Source of the DNA: Coccinella septempunctata
Lineage: Eukaryota; Arthropoda; Insecta; Coleoptera; Coccinellidae
DNA: 64,000 nt
Assembly (NCBI RefSeq): GCF_907165205.1
Contig: NC_058193.1
Coordinates: forward strand, 26,797,521-26,861,520
Direction of reading: 5' to 3'
Position 1 is the stretch's first letter, and every line of letters begins with the position of its first letter. Below, one piece after another: positions 43,306 through 53,412 of the stretch. The position numbers and the translations under genes are program-made. Under the pieces are notes generated by a model. The model searched no databases. It was not told where the DNA came from and saw nothing but the letters and a program-made list of their open reading frames with translations.

Positions 43306-44744
43306 TACATTAATGAACTGACAATCATTGTTTAATGTTGTTACATGAAAGTTGAAAAAACTTAAAGAAAGTGAATCTATATGTACCTATGTATTGCCAA
43401 GAATATTCAGTGGTGTCTAAATTTTTCAACCCTTCTTCGAGCTCATAAGATTGAATATAGGTAATATAAAGATTAAAACCACAAAAAAACAATAAAATTC
43501 TCATGCATAGATTTTGAAATATCACTTTATTATGACAGAGTTTACCACTGATCGTACCATTGTTTTGTTTTAGGTGTTATACAGGCTGTGTCTCCTAACC
43601 TAACCTTACCTTTGGTGAATGAAACCGTAAGAGGTTATAACAAGTCTCAAACTCGTAAGGTGTGGGCATTACAGAACAAAATACATTTAAAAATAGTGTA
43701 TGGACTATAGAACTTAAAAGAGATTAAACGATTTTCATCAGTTTCCAAACCACGACATGTATTTCACTATCACAAAAGCATCTTCAGGTTAAGCTGACGT
43801 ATGTACTATATCCAAAAACTGTTAGAACGATAAAATAATTCATTAATTTGAGTGCAATAGCGTAATTCTTATAAATTCCATAATCATCAAAAATTCAGTG
43901 AATTCAGTCCGACATAAAAAATCGTTACTAAGCTAAAAATGCTTTTTTCTGAAATTTCACAGCAACACACGACGTAGTTTCACTATCCCCCCTGAAACTT
44001 TTTTAATGATATTATCAGAGGGATGCTCACAATCCCAGATTCGAAAACGATATCGATTTTACCGATTCGCCAAGAATGGAATTCCTAATTTGCCCCGTTG
44101 ATTATTCTGCAAACAAAGCAAACGTTTCTTCTTTCCTTAGAAACGAGTTTAATTTCCATTTGCTACGATCCGTGCAACAAGTAATTACTCCTCCAAAGTA
44201 AAACGGTTAATTGAAAAAGGTTGACAAGCACGAGCAATAAGAGTATTATGCATATTAGGGCTGAGGAATCAGGCAAAATTGAAACAATCTAACCGTGTAA
44301 CATGGTAGATTAGTTGCAGATGGAGCTCACTCCGAAATCCTTTACTTTGGCTTCGACATTGGCGTAGTCTAATGAGAATGCAGAGGTTGCTTTTCCTTAC
44401 GGTTGGAGTTTAGTATTGACGAAGGAATTTATGTATTTCATTGGTACGCCTTTCAGTTAATAAATAAATACATAACAAAAATTCTTCACCAGATATATAG
44501 TGGAGCTTGAGTATCTCCTGAATTGGACAAAAGGAACATAACACTATAAACATAACGTCTAATGGTGTTTCTTAACAACTCTAGGTTGATTGTTCGCACT
44601 TTCATTAAACCCAAGATATTAGCAATTCCCATGCAAGAATATCAATTCTACTTCCAAAGTCGTGCATTTACTGAACGTTCGTAGAATGTTTGAGAACAAG
44701 GACATAATTGAAAAATTGTCTCAGTAGAATTAATTGTAAAAGGG
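43306..44744. other. No recognisable gene; contains a hammerhead-like motif
   Basis: AT-rich. Apart from the motif at 43750-43790 nothing was recognised. Confidence 0.4.
43750..43790 (-). ncRNA. Hammerhead-like motif 5 (weak)
   Basis: Minus strand: CTGAAGA, TGCTTTTGTGATAGT, GAAATACATGTC, then GTGG. Order and spacing follow motif 3. Stem II is poorly paired and stem III would be ATAC/ATGT-like. Likely a decayed member of the same repeat class. Confidence 0.3.
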
Positions 44745-45375
44745 AGGAGCATGAGAGTAATTTTCAATTCGTTGCTGAGGGCCCTGGATTCACACAACCA
44801 ACATTCTTTGCTAACCTGAATATGATGATATACCATACAGCAATCAATTGAAGACAATAAAGTGACTCTCCTATGGGTGCCAGTGCACTGTGGTGTCCAA
44901 GACAATGATGAAATAATGGATAAAGCATCAAGGTAAACATCTGCTGAACCTACACCCTTTTTTGGTCTTGGAAAAGGCCACTTTGGGATATTAACATTTT
45001 CTTAACAAGAAAAAAAGACTCGTGGATTTGTACGCGTTGAAACATTTGCTTCTTCCGACGAACATACGAAAGCTCCTCAAACTACCACATGTTGAGCTCC
45101 GGGTGCTGACTGAACAAATATCTTTTATACCGTATAGAAAGTCAAGTGATGAGACATGAGGGCTCAGTAGATCCGTAAATGAAACAACTCAACACGTAGT
45201 ATGCAAATCTGCATGCTGCTGACTAGCCTATGAATCATGCTTATATGAAAACCAGACCTGGATGCTGAGGAGGTAACAGTCAAGTAAAGGCTCCTATGGA
45301 CATAGGACATCGCAGTTGTCTTTGATCTACTCCATTCTGCTTCTTTCCAAAGCATTTCGGACTATATGCCTTAGA
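44745..45375 (+). pseudogene. Non-LTR retrotransposon RNase H / C-terminal fragment 3
   Basis: Plus-strand remnants: FNSLLRALDSHN near 44760, then KVTLLWVPVHCGVQDNDEIM with DKASR (44860-44935), corresponding to LLWVPGHCGV.GNE.AD.AS of the RNase H domain. GAGCTCCGGGTGCTGACTG (45096) encodes the LRVLTGH block, and ETTQHVVC.S near 45178-45205 the terminal zinc knuckle. Stops and frameshifts are frequent. No RT portion precedes it. Confidence 0.6.
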
Positions 45376-46059
45376 AATTTGATATGAAGACTGCGATGTT
45401 AGCAATTCATAAAGACTTTGTTTTATAGCACTATTGGGATAGTATATTTTTCATTTCTGTTGAAGTTTTGGGTAATATCGAATTATATATGTGGGGACAT
45501 TTTCCCCAAAATATTTTATGTCGAACAGACTTCAACTGCTTCTTTTATCTACCAGTAATGGTTATCCTCGAAGGTCTTTCCAATACCGTTCTCTTTACCA
45601 CGCAACAAATTGCTCGCGATCATGTGGCTACGCCCCTGTTTTGGTCCTCTTTATCTTTCTCTGCCTTCCACATGTTCATCGGAGTTGTGCTAATTAGTTT
45701 TCAAACCTAATACCCCAGAAAGCTCTTTGATTTCTTCTTCCATATAAAGAGGTAATTTTGAAATTAATTAAAAAACTTTTTCCCCCTTCCTTATGTTTTC
45801 ATCATTCATTTTCGTATAGCTCATTCACGTAAGGAATTGAATCATTAAGTTTGAAACTGGAAACGACAGTTCTTCGCGATGCAATTCCGTACTTCATATG
45901 CACCGTGCATGATTAATTAGACACAAACGTAATATTTGCAATGTTCTGAATAAAACGCCATCTCTCTGCAAGTCATCTTAAAAATGGTGGTCCTGTGGAC
46001 AAGACTGATGATGGTATTTTAAACGACGAAGCAGGGAATCGGAATGCTGAATATCATCG
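45376..46059. other. No recognisable gene
   Basis: The 80-codon plus frame at 45468-45710 is hydrophobic but unremarkable. Nothing else recognised. Confidence 0.35.
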
Positions 46060-47100
46060 AAACATAGTGGGTCAGGTCTTTTATGGCTCATTTAACCGTT
46101 TTATTCATGACCCTCGGCGTTTTGCTATACACCAGGAGCTACTAAAGGAGTTGTATGTACCTCGGAATCAGATAGGTCTTGATAAGATATAGCTGATGTG
46201 ATGATTTCAGAGGAGCCCACTTTATCCATGTCTGGTTTGCAGCATTTGTTAGGTGCAAATCAAAATTAAGCTTTCTACCCAAACATGCTCTATGGGCGAA
46301 AGATGGGGGATCTGGGCGGCCATGTCGAAAGATTCACATGGGTCGCTTCAAAAAAGTTTAAACAAACTCTGGCAACATGAGGTCGAGCATTATCCTGCTG
46401 AAATATTGGATTCTCAAGCCGGTAAAGGTAAGGGAGAATATATAGTTCCACTATTTCTTGAAGGTAAGGCAGCGCTGTCATGTTACCTCGAATAAAGACT
46501 AAAGGTGACCTACTTCCATGTGCAATAGCACCCCATACCGTAACGCCTACTGTCCGCTGTACATGACGCTCAACAAAATGAGGTTCACGTCTTTCTCCTC
46601 GACGTCGACCTTTCTTCGGCCATCATGTGCACCCAAGGAGAATCGAGATTCATCAGAAAAGACGACCTGATGCCATTCCACTTTCCAATGTTGTCGTTCT
46701 CTGCACCACTGTAATGGTTGCCGTCAATGCTCAACCGTAAGAGGTAACACAAGATGGGGTCGATAATGCTGCAGTCCAAAAGACCTTATACGGCGGTAAA
46801 CCGTTCGAACAGTTACAGGATGGCCTTGTTCTCCTAACCACTCATCAGCCAAAGATCTAGTTGTCGCAAATCGGTCTCTAATGGCCATAAGTCTTGAACA
46901 CCGATCTTGAACTTCATTTGTGCCCCTTCGACGTCCGATGCCTACTCTTCTTCGATTTTGGGCATTATCAAACCACGCTTGCCAACATCTCATAACAGTA
47001 GTTGGATTTCTGTTCGTACATTGGTTAGCAATTTCTTGAAATTACAACCCCGCCTCCCCTAAACCATAGTAATTGGACCTCTTTCAAATTCACTTAGCTT
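46060..47100 (-). pseudogene. Tc1-family transposase, copy 2, inactivated
   Basis: Minus strand: FERGPITMV near 47080, NRNPTTVMRCWQAWFDN (helix-turn-helix, about 46960-47010) and RRRVGIGRRRGTNEVQDRC followed by LAIRDRF-like sequence. VVFSDESRFSLGAHDG (first Asp, near 46640-46670) follows in another frame, then NPIFQQDNARPHVARVC (second Asp, near 46370-46430). A frameshifted HLSPIEHVW, with the usual SPDL changed to SPHL, carries the catalytic Glu position. The end MPRRV...THY can be traced to about 46060. Multiple stops and at least three frameshifts. I could not find its terminal inverted repeats. It belongs to a different Tc1 lineage from the copy at 28.8 kb, as the two proteins differ at most positions outside the motifs. 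Confidence 0.8.
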
Positions 47101-47539
47101 GCAATTCCGCGTACACGTGTGCTCTAACAAAAAATGTTTATTAAAAAACACTCACAATTTTTTGCTTCAAATTTTAATCATTACTGATTGCTATACATGT
47201 TTCACCAAAAAAAATTTAAACAGCTCCTTCTGGGTGTTGCAGTTTCTTTGTCAGTTAGTATATCTCAACAGCAGGGCACTTTGAATGATCTATATCTCGT
47301 TAGCGGTAAGTGGTAGAGAAAAATTAATTGTAGATGTGAAAAGAGCAAAAGGCTAGGTAAGTTAAGTGTAAATGAGGAAAACGAACGGACTCATGAGCAA
47401 AACGATGGTACTAAATCGTTAAAATCCTTTGAGGTGCTCTGCAGTGTAACGTCCCTTAGAAACTGGCTAAGTCAAGCTCACTGATGCTAACTAGAGCCTA
47501 GAGCCAGTTCCTGGTGGAAACGCTTATGCACAAGAGCGC
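47101..47539. other. No recognisable gene
   Basis: AT-rich flank of the Tc1 remnant; no terminal repeat found. Confidence 0.35.
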
Positions 47540-47900
47540 GCCATTGTCAAAATGGCGCAAAAGCGCCCAGCGCCGAATCATAAATGGACTAGTTTCGCCA
47601 TCTATCATCGAACATTCGAATTCTTCAGGTCATCAGTTCACGACGAGGTCAACAACGCAAATCCGAAAACTTTCAAATCGATAAAAAATAAAACCAACTT
47701 TCATGTAGCGATCTTGTTCCGATGCAACTGCGGCTCGCCCGTTGCCGGTGCAGACCTGCACAGGTCCCCGTTTTGTAATTCATGTTACACATTCGACGAG
47801 CAAAACTCATTTGTTAATCCGACGCTACGTTGGGATGAGTCCGCGTGGAATTACAAGACCTACAATTTTGTATGTCACGTCGATTGAAATCTCCAACTTG
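47540..47900 (+). other. GC-balanced block with 111-codon open frame
   Basis: The frame 47552-47887 (MAQKRPAPNHKWTSF...) lies in unusually GC-balanced, CpG-containing DNA. It contains four Cys (CNCG ... CNSC) that might bind a metal, but I recognise no family. No splice or promoter signals can be argued. It may be an unrecognised exon or chance. Confidence 0.25.
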
Positions 47901-48115
47901 TCAATATCTATTTGCATCCATTTGTATGCTGCGGAGCTCGCACTATGTCGAACGATAATATATATGTAGTTATGGCTATATATTTAATTATCCGAGGTAG
48001 AAACCCTATTCGGAATGAGCAGGATTGGATTTCGACACGGATTTCGAAGTTCTGCGACTCTTTCACATACAATAGTAGCGCTGATATTAGTTTTGTAACT
48101 GAAATATGTCAGAAA

Positions 48116-48290
48116 AATGTCGCTATGTTGCAAATTATTAATTGTGGTTCAACTTTAACACCCTGTATGATTTTCTCACAGCAATATCTTTTCAAAACAA
48201 ATTTGGTCCTTTCGCTACATATCGATCCTTACTGGTCTAAGAGTTATAAATCACCATTATCACTGAATGCTAAATAAAAATGAAATTAGA
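48116..48290 (+). repeat. Dispersed repeat pair member, left block
   Basis: Blocks TTCAACTTTAACACCCTGTA, TTTTCTCACAGCAA and AATTTGGTCCT occur in the same order at 61310-61385. The similarity resumes at 49005-49130 (GAGATCTTATAAAAA, GATATAAATACGAAG, GTCCAAAATATTCAAGAGA), matching 61432-61500 and 62211-62240. The intervening 48300-49000, which carries the hammerhead, has no counterpart and so looks inserted. Confidence 0.55.
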
Positions 48291-48473
48291 GAAAATATGG
48301 GACATATGCTATTGTCTTCGTCTGAGTTTCCATCTGGAGGGAATTGAATCGGAAATCGTTTCATACTGGGTGGCGCTCTGGGTTACTGTATAGTACTCAG
48401 TAGTTCGCTATTACAAGATAGTACTCAATAGCGCTTGCCAGTATTGAATAAGAATCCATCAATTCCAAACGTT

Positions 48474-48557
48474 CTCCATCGGAGAAGAAGCTATGTTGCT
48501 CTGACGAGGTCAAATGAGACCGAAACCATGGTCAGCATCTGCTCTTCTTCGATGGAG
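48474..48557 (+). ncRNA. Hammerhead ribozyme (all core elements)
   Basis: Core: CTGACGA 48501-48507; stem II GGTC 48508-48511 with GACC 48518-48521, loop AAATGA; GAAA 48522-48525; stem III ACC 48525-48527 with GGT 48530-48532, loop AT; cleavage triplet GTC 48531-48533. Stem I starts with TGCT 48497-48500 against AGCA 48534-48537, then an internal loop, then GAAGAAGC against GCTCTTCTTC, and CTCCATCG 48474-48481 against CGATGGAG 48550-48557. Every invariant position (CUGANGA, GAAA, NUH) is met, and a long stem I with an internal loop is what natural hammerheads use for tertiary contact with loop II. Predicted cleavage is after C48533. In animals such ribozymes occur mainly in mobile repeats (Penelope-like elements, small satellites or retrozymes). 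No coding retroelement adjoins it. Confidence 0.8.
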
Positions 48558-49292
48558 CGTACTCCATTAGGGGCCCTGACGATGGCAAATTGGCTAATTC
48601 AATTCAGATCGTAACACTTGTTGATATTCATATCAGCTGGTGGTATGCATCTGAATTAATCCTTATTATTGCCAAATGAAAATGTTTCCTTATAAATGAG
48701 AATAACTGTCCCTAGGAAATCGTCAACAAGTAGAGAAAAGTCTCATTCCACCAATTTATTGAAGGCCTACAGAGGGTTTTGCAGCAAAATGCAAGTTAAA
48801 TCGTATTACTATTTTTTGGGCCACAGCTGCATCACTTCACGATCTATTCAGTTTTTCAGAATAAATGTTCATCAAAGGCCACTATCTCGTTTTTACCAAG
48901 AGCGTTCGTCTTGGTATGTTTATTGTAGTAGAAATAGTAGAATGAAGAATTTCTGCTCGCGATCATGTGATGGTATTTGCGATGGAAACAACTTGTTTTT
49001 TCCTGCTTTTGAGATCTTATAAAAAAAAAGAAAAAAACAAGAGAAGGTGATATAAATACGAAGTTACAATTCCACAGTTTTCGAAGCGAAACTCTTTTAA
49101 TGTCCAAAATATTCAAGAGATTAGACCACTGCGAGACTCTAGTACTACTAGTAGGAACACTTTGATTACTTAATTGGGCAGGGTTAGGCAGTATTCGAAT
49201 TACATGCATACATAACATTCATAATCAAACTACGTAATTGAAATATAAACACACTTTTGGTATTTGTAATTTAATAACTTTTCCAAAATGTA
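48558..49292. other. Non-coding, includes right block of a dispersed repeat
   Basis: 48558-49000 contains nothing recognisable; open frames up to 120 codons on minus are AT-driven. 49005-49130 is the right block of the repeat described at 48116 (partner at 61.4-62.2 kb). Confidence 0.4.
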
Positions 49293-50133
49293 GGGGGGAG
49301 TCCGGGAGACTTGCTCAGGTAGGAGACTTGAACCACCTCAAATAAATAGCTTGCGACATACTCGTAACAAGGCACAACTAGTGGCGGCTCCATTTTGGTC
49401 GCCATCAGAACAGTTCGGGAGTGAGAGGGTTGAACGTGATTTTGTTGTTAGGTAAGTGAGAAATTGAAAGGTTTAATAGGTGCATGGTCTTATTTAGTTT
49501 TATTTCTTTCATTGATCAATATTGTTTTACAAACGATGAGCTCTTTTAATAATAGTTGTAAAAGTTTCAAGAAAACATCTGTTGAATAGACTAAAAAGGA
49601 GTGCGGGAGACTTGACTCATGCTATGGTCGAGAGACCAAACCCAACATAACAAGTTTCCCACACTAAGCTTAGATAATAGTTTGCTTAAAAAAATTGAAT
49701 TATAGAAATAAATATAAAAAATATACTAAGGTTCAAAAAAGCAAAAAACACCTAATGAAAAAGTGATAGTGCCTCTGAAATAGAAAATATGTATTTCATA
49801 CGCTGATACATCTAATGATGAAAACTTTGACATAGAAAATCATTGGTCATTGGAAATTGTTTTTTTCAATTTTTTTCCTGATAAACTTATGGTCAAGACT
49901 CTCTTGCCCCCTGTTCATCTCTCCCATGAGTTAGGGAGACATGAGCCAATTTTCGGTTCCCAAAAAAAGAATTGCTGTATTCAAAATGTTCATCTCGCCA
50001 TCACTCTACTATTATCTATCGTTACCTATTTGGGCATGATATCTTCAAGCAAAAAAAAAGAGTTGCTACCATTTACAGATACAACATAAGTGGCTTCAGA
50101 GTGAAAAAGGGGTCAACTCTCCCGGACTCCCCA
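49293..50133 (+). mobile_element. TIR element 'GGGGAGTCC', copy C
   Basis: Starts GGGGGGAGTCCGGGAGACTT after TA (49291-49292) and ends CTCCCGGACTCCCCA before TA (50134-50135). 841 bp. It shows the same order of internal GGGAGACTTGA motifs as copy A but lacks about 30 bp near 49340 (ATTTCAATTC...CTACCGGT of A). It preserves the undisturbed site GATAATAGTTTGCTT (49673-49687) where copy B carries Tc1. No coding frame. Confidence 0.9.
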
Positions 50134-51374
50134 TAGGTAGCGTAAAATGGGCTGCAATTTATTATCTTGGAACATAAATTTATCTAGAAGGCGCCTTAGG
50201 CGGATATCATGCTGATATCATAGGAAAATACCACCTAAATTGTTTTCTTTGTCTTTTCGCTTCCATAGAATGTCTGCTCAATCACCTTTTTGCCAGTTTT
50301 GAAGAAAAAGTTGAAAATTGCTTTTCTCGTGCCATATTTCGTGTGCTGTAACTAAGCCAAAGAAGCAAGAAATTAGTGAAAGTTCCACTTTTTTTTTGTG
50401 TTGGGAAGGAGTCACGCCTTATTTTATCATAACTACTCATTTATACCCTGCATATCGATCAACTGAAATAAATGTCTCCATTATGTATACATTTCTTCCA
50501 AGAAAATCTCTGATAAAGTGGACGAAAATTCTACTGTAGTCAAATAATTCCAGTATCCGAAACAAACCCAGGTCCGCTCCTGTGATTCGGCGAACATTTC
50601 GAGGAATGTTCAGATTGTCCGTGTTATTTTAATCAGAAATTGAATTACACGATGATAGAATGAGATTATTATTATTATCGTTGTACATGATGCAATTATG
50701 CGTCATTGTGAAATGGCAGATGGGCCAAATGAAATTTCTCATTTCGAGTGGATTCAGTAATTCCACTGAAGGGATACTTCATGTTAATGTTGCCATTCGA
50801 TGACGTGTAATTGCAGCCTGCGCCTAGCAAGATTTGCAGAATTCATTGGATTCGTTTCACGGACACAGATAGGGAATTCAGAGGAGAGGAATTGAATGGT
50901 CTGACCGTTTCTCGTAGGAAGATTGCGGTAAATTTCGCGGCACTAATGAAATGAGGAGCTCTCCGAGATAAAGAATCGTATTATTTTCTGTGCTCCACCA
51001 GATCCATCAGCTAAGTCTCATAAAAGAAAAGCGAGTGTATACCTGAGTCATCTCCACCCAAGTATCTAACTATTTAGATTTACTATTTCCAGGTGATGCA
51101 GTGTACTCTTTCTATTGCCCTTGCGCAATGGAATTAAGGGTTTGGTGCGTGAAAATTTTGCAGACAAGCTCTTGATCGACTCATTGGAAAGCTACCAGAA
51201 AATGGAATCCCACCACAATCTTTATTTTTCCTTTATTTCCGTGGTTAACATAACGAACAAAAAAGTCAGCATTTTTAGTGTTATATAGGTTGACAAAGTA
51301 CTAATTTAAATTTCTTGAAAGCCTATTCTTCTTATAATTACAAAGAAGCTGGAAAAAAGATTCCATTTTCCGTG
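50134..51374. other. No recognisable gene; part may be constrained host DNA
   Basis: About 50560-50960 is GC-balanced and repeat-free, with CpG-containing words and an (ATT)n run near 50668. No open frame of interest. Confidence 0.3.
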
Positions 51375-51490
51375 AGCCTTCCAAAGAGCTATCACATGGT
51401 AGATATATGTTCCCATTTGAAAAACAAAAGTTGTCTGGGGTTGCAGCTATGGTGCTTAGGGGTTGAAAAAAACATCCGATTTCAATGCCA
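51375..51490 (+). repeat. Dispersed repeat family (GGGTTGCAG type), copy 3
   Basis: GAGCCTTCCAAAGAGC, GGTAGATATATGTTCCCATT, TGGGGTTGCAGC and GGGGTTGAAAAAAA, in the order seen at 26640-26760 (inverted) and 27003-27115. Confidence 0.55.
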
Positions 51491-51789
51491 GAATATAAGG
51501 ATATTTGAAAATCAGTTGTCATCTGTGTGTGAATTTAAATTATCTACCTGATTTTCATTCTTATGATAATATAAGATCACTTTTCATAATGGATAAGAGG
51601 TACCTCGCTGTGTGTAAAATGAAAGAAACGGTTCGAGGATGTGTTGACATCTAATTAGCCTAGACCAGTTACATGCATAAAAAATATTGCGTTACCATAA
51701 CAACGAACAATAATTCATTAGAAGTGTCAGTGTGAAGTTTGAGGTCAAAAAAGTAAACTAGAGTTAGGCAATAAATTAAAAGAAAGAAG

Positions 51790-52684
51790 ATGTCCATCGA
51801 AATTGTGAAAATCGAAAAATTGAAGTATCGAGCCATCATCGAGTGCCTGTATTTAACGGGGTTAATAGATACGCAGATTTACGAAGATATGCTTAATACC
51901 CTTGATGGTCAATGTCTTTCGTATGCGACCGTGAAAAATTGCACTGCAAGCTTCAAAAGGGGTGAATTTTTCATTGAAGATGATTACCGATGGGGAAGGC
52001 CAGTTTCTGTGTCAGTCCCCGAAAATATCGATGCAGTTCAGGACATGATTTTATCAGACCGTCGAATTGGGCTAAAACGGATATCTGGAGCACTGAATAT
52101 TTCGTTCGTCATATAGTTCACGTCAATTTGGACATGAGAAAAATTGCTGCAGAATGGATTCCCAAATATTGGAATGTTGACCGCGTTCGATCTGTGCCCG
52201 ATTTGAAAACGAGGTAGATTTCTTAAACTGAATTTTTACTATGGATGAGACATTTCTACGATTCAGAAACAAACAACAATCGATGGAATGACGACAAATT
52301 TCGACGACAAATTTAGTGTCCACAAATCTGCTGAAAAAGTTCTTGCTTCAGTATTTTGGGATTGCCATGGAGTAATCATGATTGATTTTTTGGATAAAGG
52401 TAGAACAATAATCTCATGTTGCCATGCAAAAAATTCGTGATTTAGTGTTTCTATTACTAGAACACCCCCCTTTTTCACCAGATTTGGCTCCATTCGACTA
52501 TCATCTCTTTCCTGAACTGAAAAAAAGTTTAAAAGGTCGTAAATTTTCTTCCAACGGGGAGGTAATGAAAGCTGCGGAGGTCTGGTTTGCAAAGCAAGAG
52601 GAAAACTTTTTTTTGAAAGGTCTAGAGACGTTTCAGGTTCGCTGTAATAAATGTATCAAATTAAGAGGAGAATATGTTGAGTAA
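51790..52684 (+). pseudogene. Mariner transposase, copy 2, deleted
   Basis: The start ATG at 51790 gives MSIEIVKIEKLKYRAIIECL, then the helix-turn-helix and linker as in copy 1. A 10 bp deletion after ALNIS shifts the frame. A further ~26 bp is lost after NVD, and 9 bp removes TrpIleHis from the DETWIHF motif. About 115 bp is missing after DFLDKGRTI, taking away the QDNAPAH block with the second catalytic Asp. The third Asp is intact (HPPFSPDLAPFDYHLF). Ends EYVE with a stop at 52682-52684. Cannot be active. Confidence 0.9.
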
Positions 52685-52744
52685 TAAAATATTTTGACAT
52701 TGAAATTTTGTTTGGTTCTACAGTAGGTTAAGAATTTTTCAATT

Positions 52745-52879
52745 GGCTTGTTCGTAGAGTGGTTCACAACGGTTGTGAATTATAAAGAGCAAGCGCATAT
52801 GGATTTTCGCTATCCTAAAATGGAATTGCGCTTGCTCTGTACAGTTCACAACCGTTGTGAACCACTCTACGAACAAGCC
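52745..52879. mobile_element. Perfect-hairpin MITE, 135 bp
   Basis: Left arm 52745-52779 and right arm 52845-52879 are exact reverse complements over 35 bp (GGCTTGTTCGTAGAGTGGTT ... ). A second, inner pair (AGAGCAAGCGCA 52786-52797 with TGCGCTTGCTCT 52827-52838) extends the fold. It interrupts the mariner right end, whose uninterrupted form AATTTTTCAATATATCCTCG is present in copies 1 and 3 nearby (with small variation). AAT appears on both outer sides if the trailing TATTAGGCTTGTT is counted as part of the insertion. Confidence 0.9.
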
Positions 52880-52904
52880 TATTAGGCTTGTTAATATATC
52901 CTCG

Positions 52905-53236
52905 TAAATTAGTGGTTTTCGACGTAATATATTCATTTTTTTTAACTGACCACTAAAGTGGTGTAGACTCCTCTTAAATAAGAAACTTTTCAAAAACCCT
53001 TCACTTTAGCAAAGCTTTGCGTACTTTGAACAAGCGACCAAGGGCGGAAAAGGTAGAAAAACAAAGAGTACGACTCTTTTTTGAAAAAATGAATATCATA
53101 CGTTGATTCCAAACCAATCAAATCACTACGAATTCATTCTCGCATTAGGCTCATTCAAATAATCGAAAATCGAATTGAAAATCACAGCATGGGTATAGAG
53201 TATGATCGTGACATCGCGGAATATTCCATCATCTCG
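52905..53236. other. Spacer between mariner copies 2 and 3
   Basis: AT-rich. GACCACTAAAGTGGTGTAG near 52949 resembles a sequence at 33556. Nothing else recognised. Confidence 0.35.
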
Positions 53237-53412
53237 AAAAGCTGTGGAGGTCTGGTTGGCAGAGCAAGAAGAAACATTTTTTTGAAAGGTCTAGAGAAGT
53301 TGCAGGTTCGCTGTAATAAATTAAGAGGCGAATATGTTGAGTAATAAAATATTTTGGCATTGAAATTTTGTTTGGTTCTATATTAGGCTGAGAATTTTTC
53401 AATATATCCTCG
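53237..53412 (+). mobile_element. Mariner 3' fragment, copy 3
   Basis: Starts within the transposase C-terminus (AAAGCTGTGGAGGTCTGGTT) and runs to the right end ATATATCCTCG before TA at 53413-53414. It lacks a short internal piece (TGTATC/AA). It gives the empty site for the hairpin MITE of copy 2. Same orientation as copy 2, about 0.5 kb downstream. Confidence 0.9.

Larger units (their letters stand above)
51634..52904 (+). mobile_element. Mariner transposon, copy 2, carrying a hairpin insertion
   Basis: The left end CGAGGATGTGTTGACATC lies at 51634 (flank TT in place of TA), the right end ATATATCCTCG at 52894-52904 before TA. The leader is nearly identical to copy 1. Near the right end, within the inverted repeat, a foldback MITE (hairpin 52745-52879 plus a short right-hand tail) is inserted. 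Without it this copy would be about 1.1 kb, shorter than copy 1 through internal deletions. Confidence 0.9.

Noticed and set aside
45995..46192. 65-codon plus frame (MDKTDDGILND...)
   Set aside because: It overlaps the 3' end of the minus-strand Tc1 transposase, whose terminal THY block is read across it; a shadow frame.
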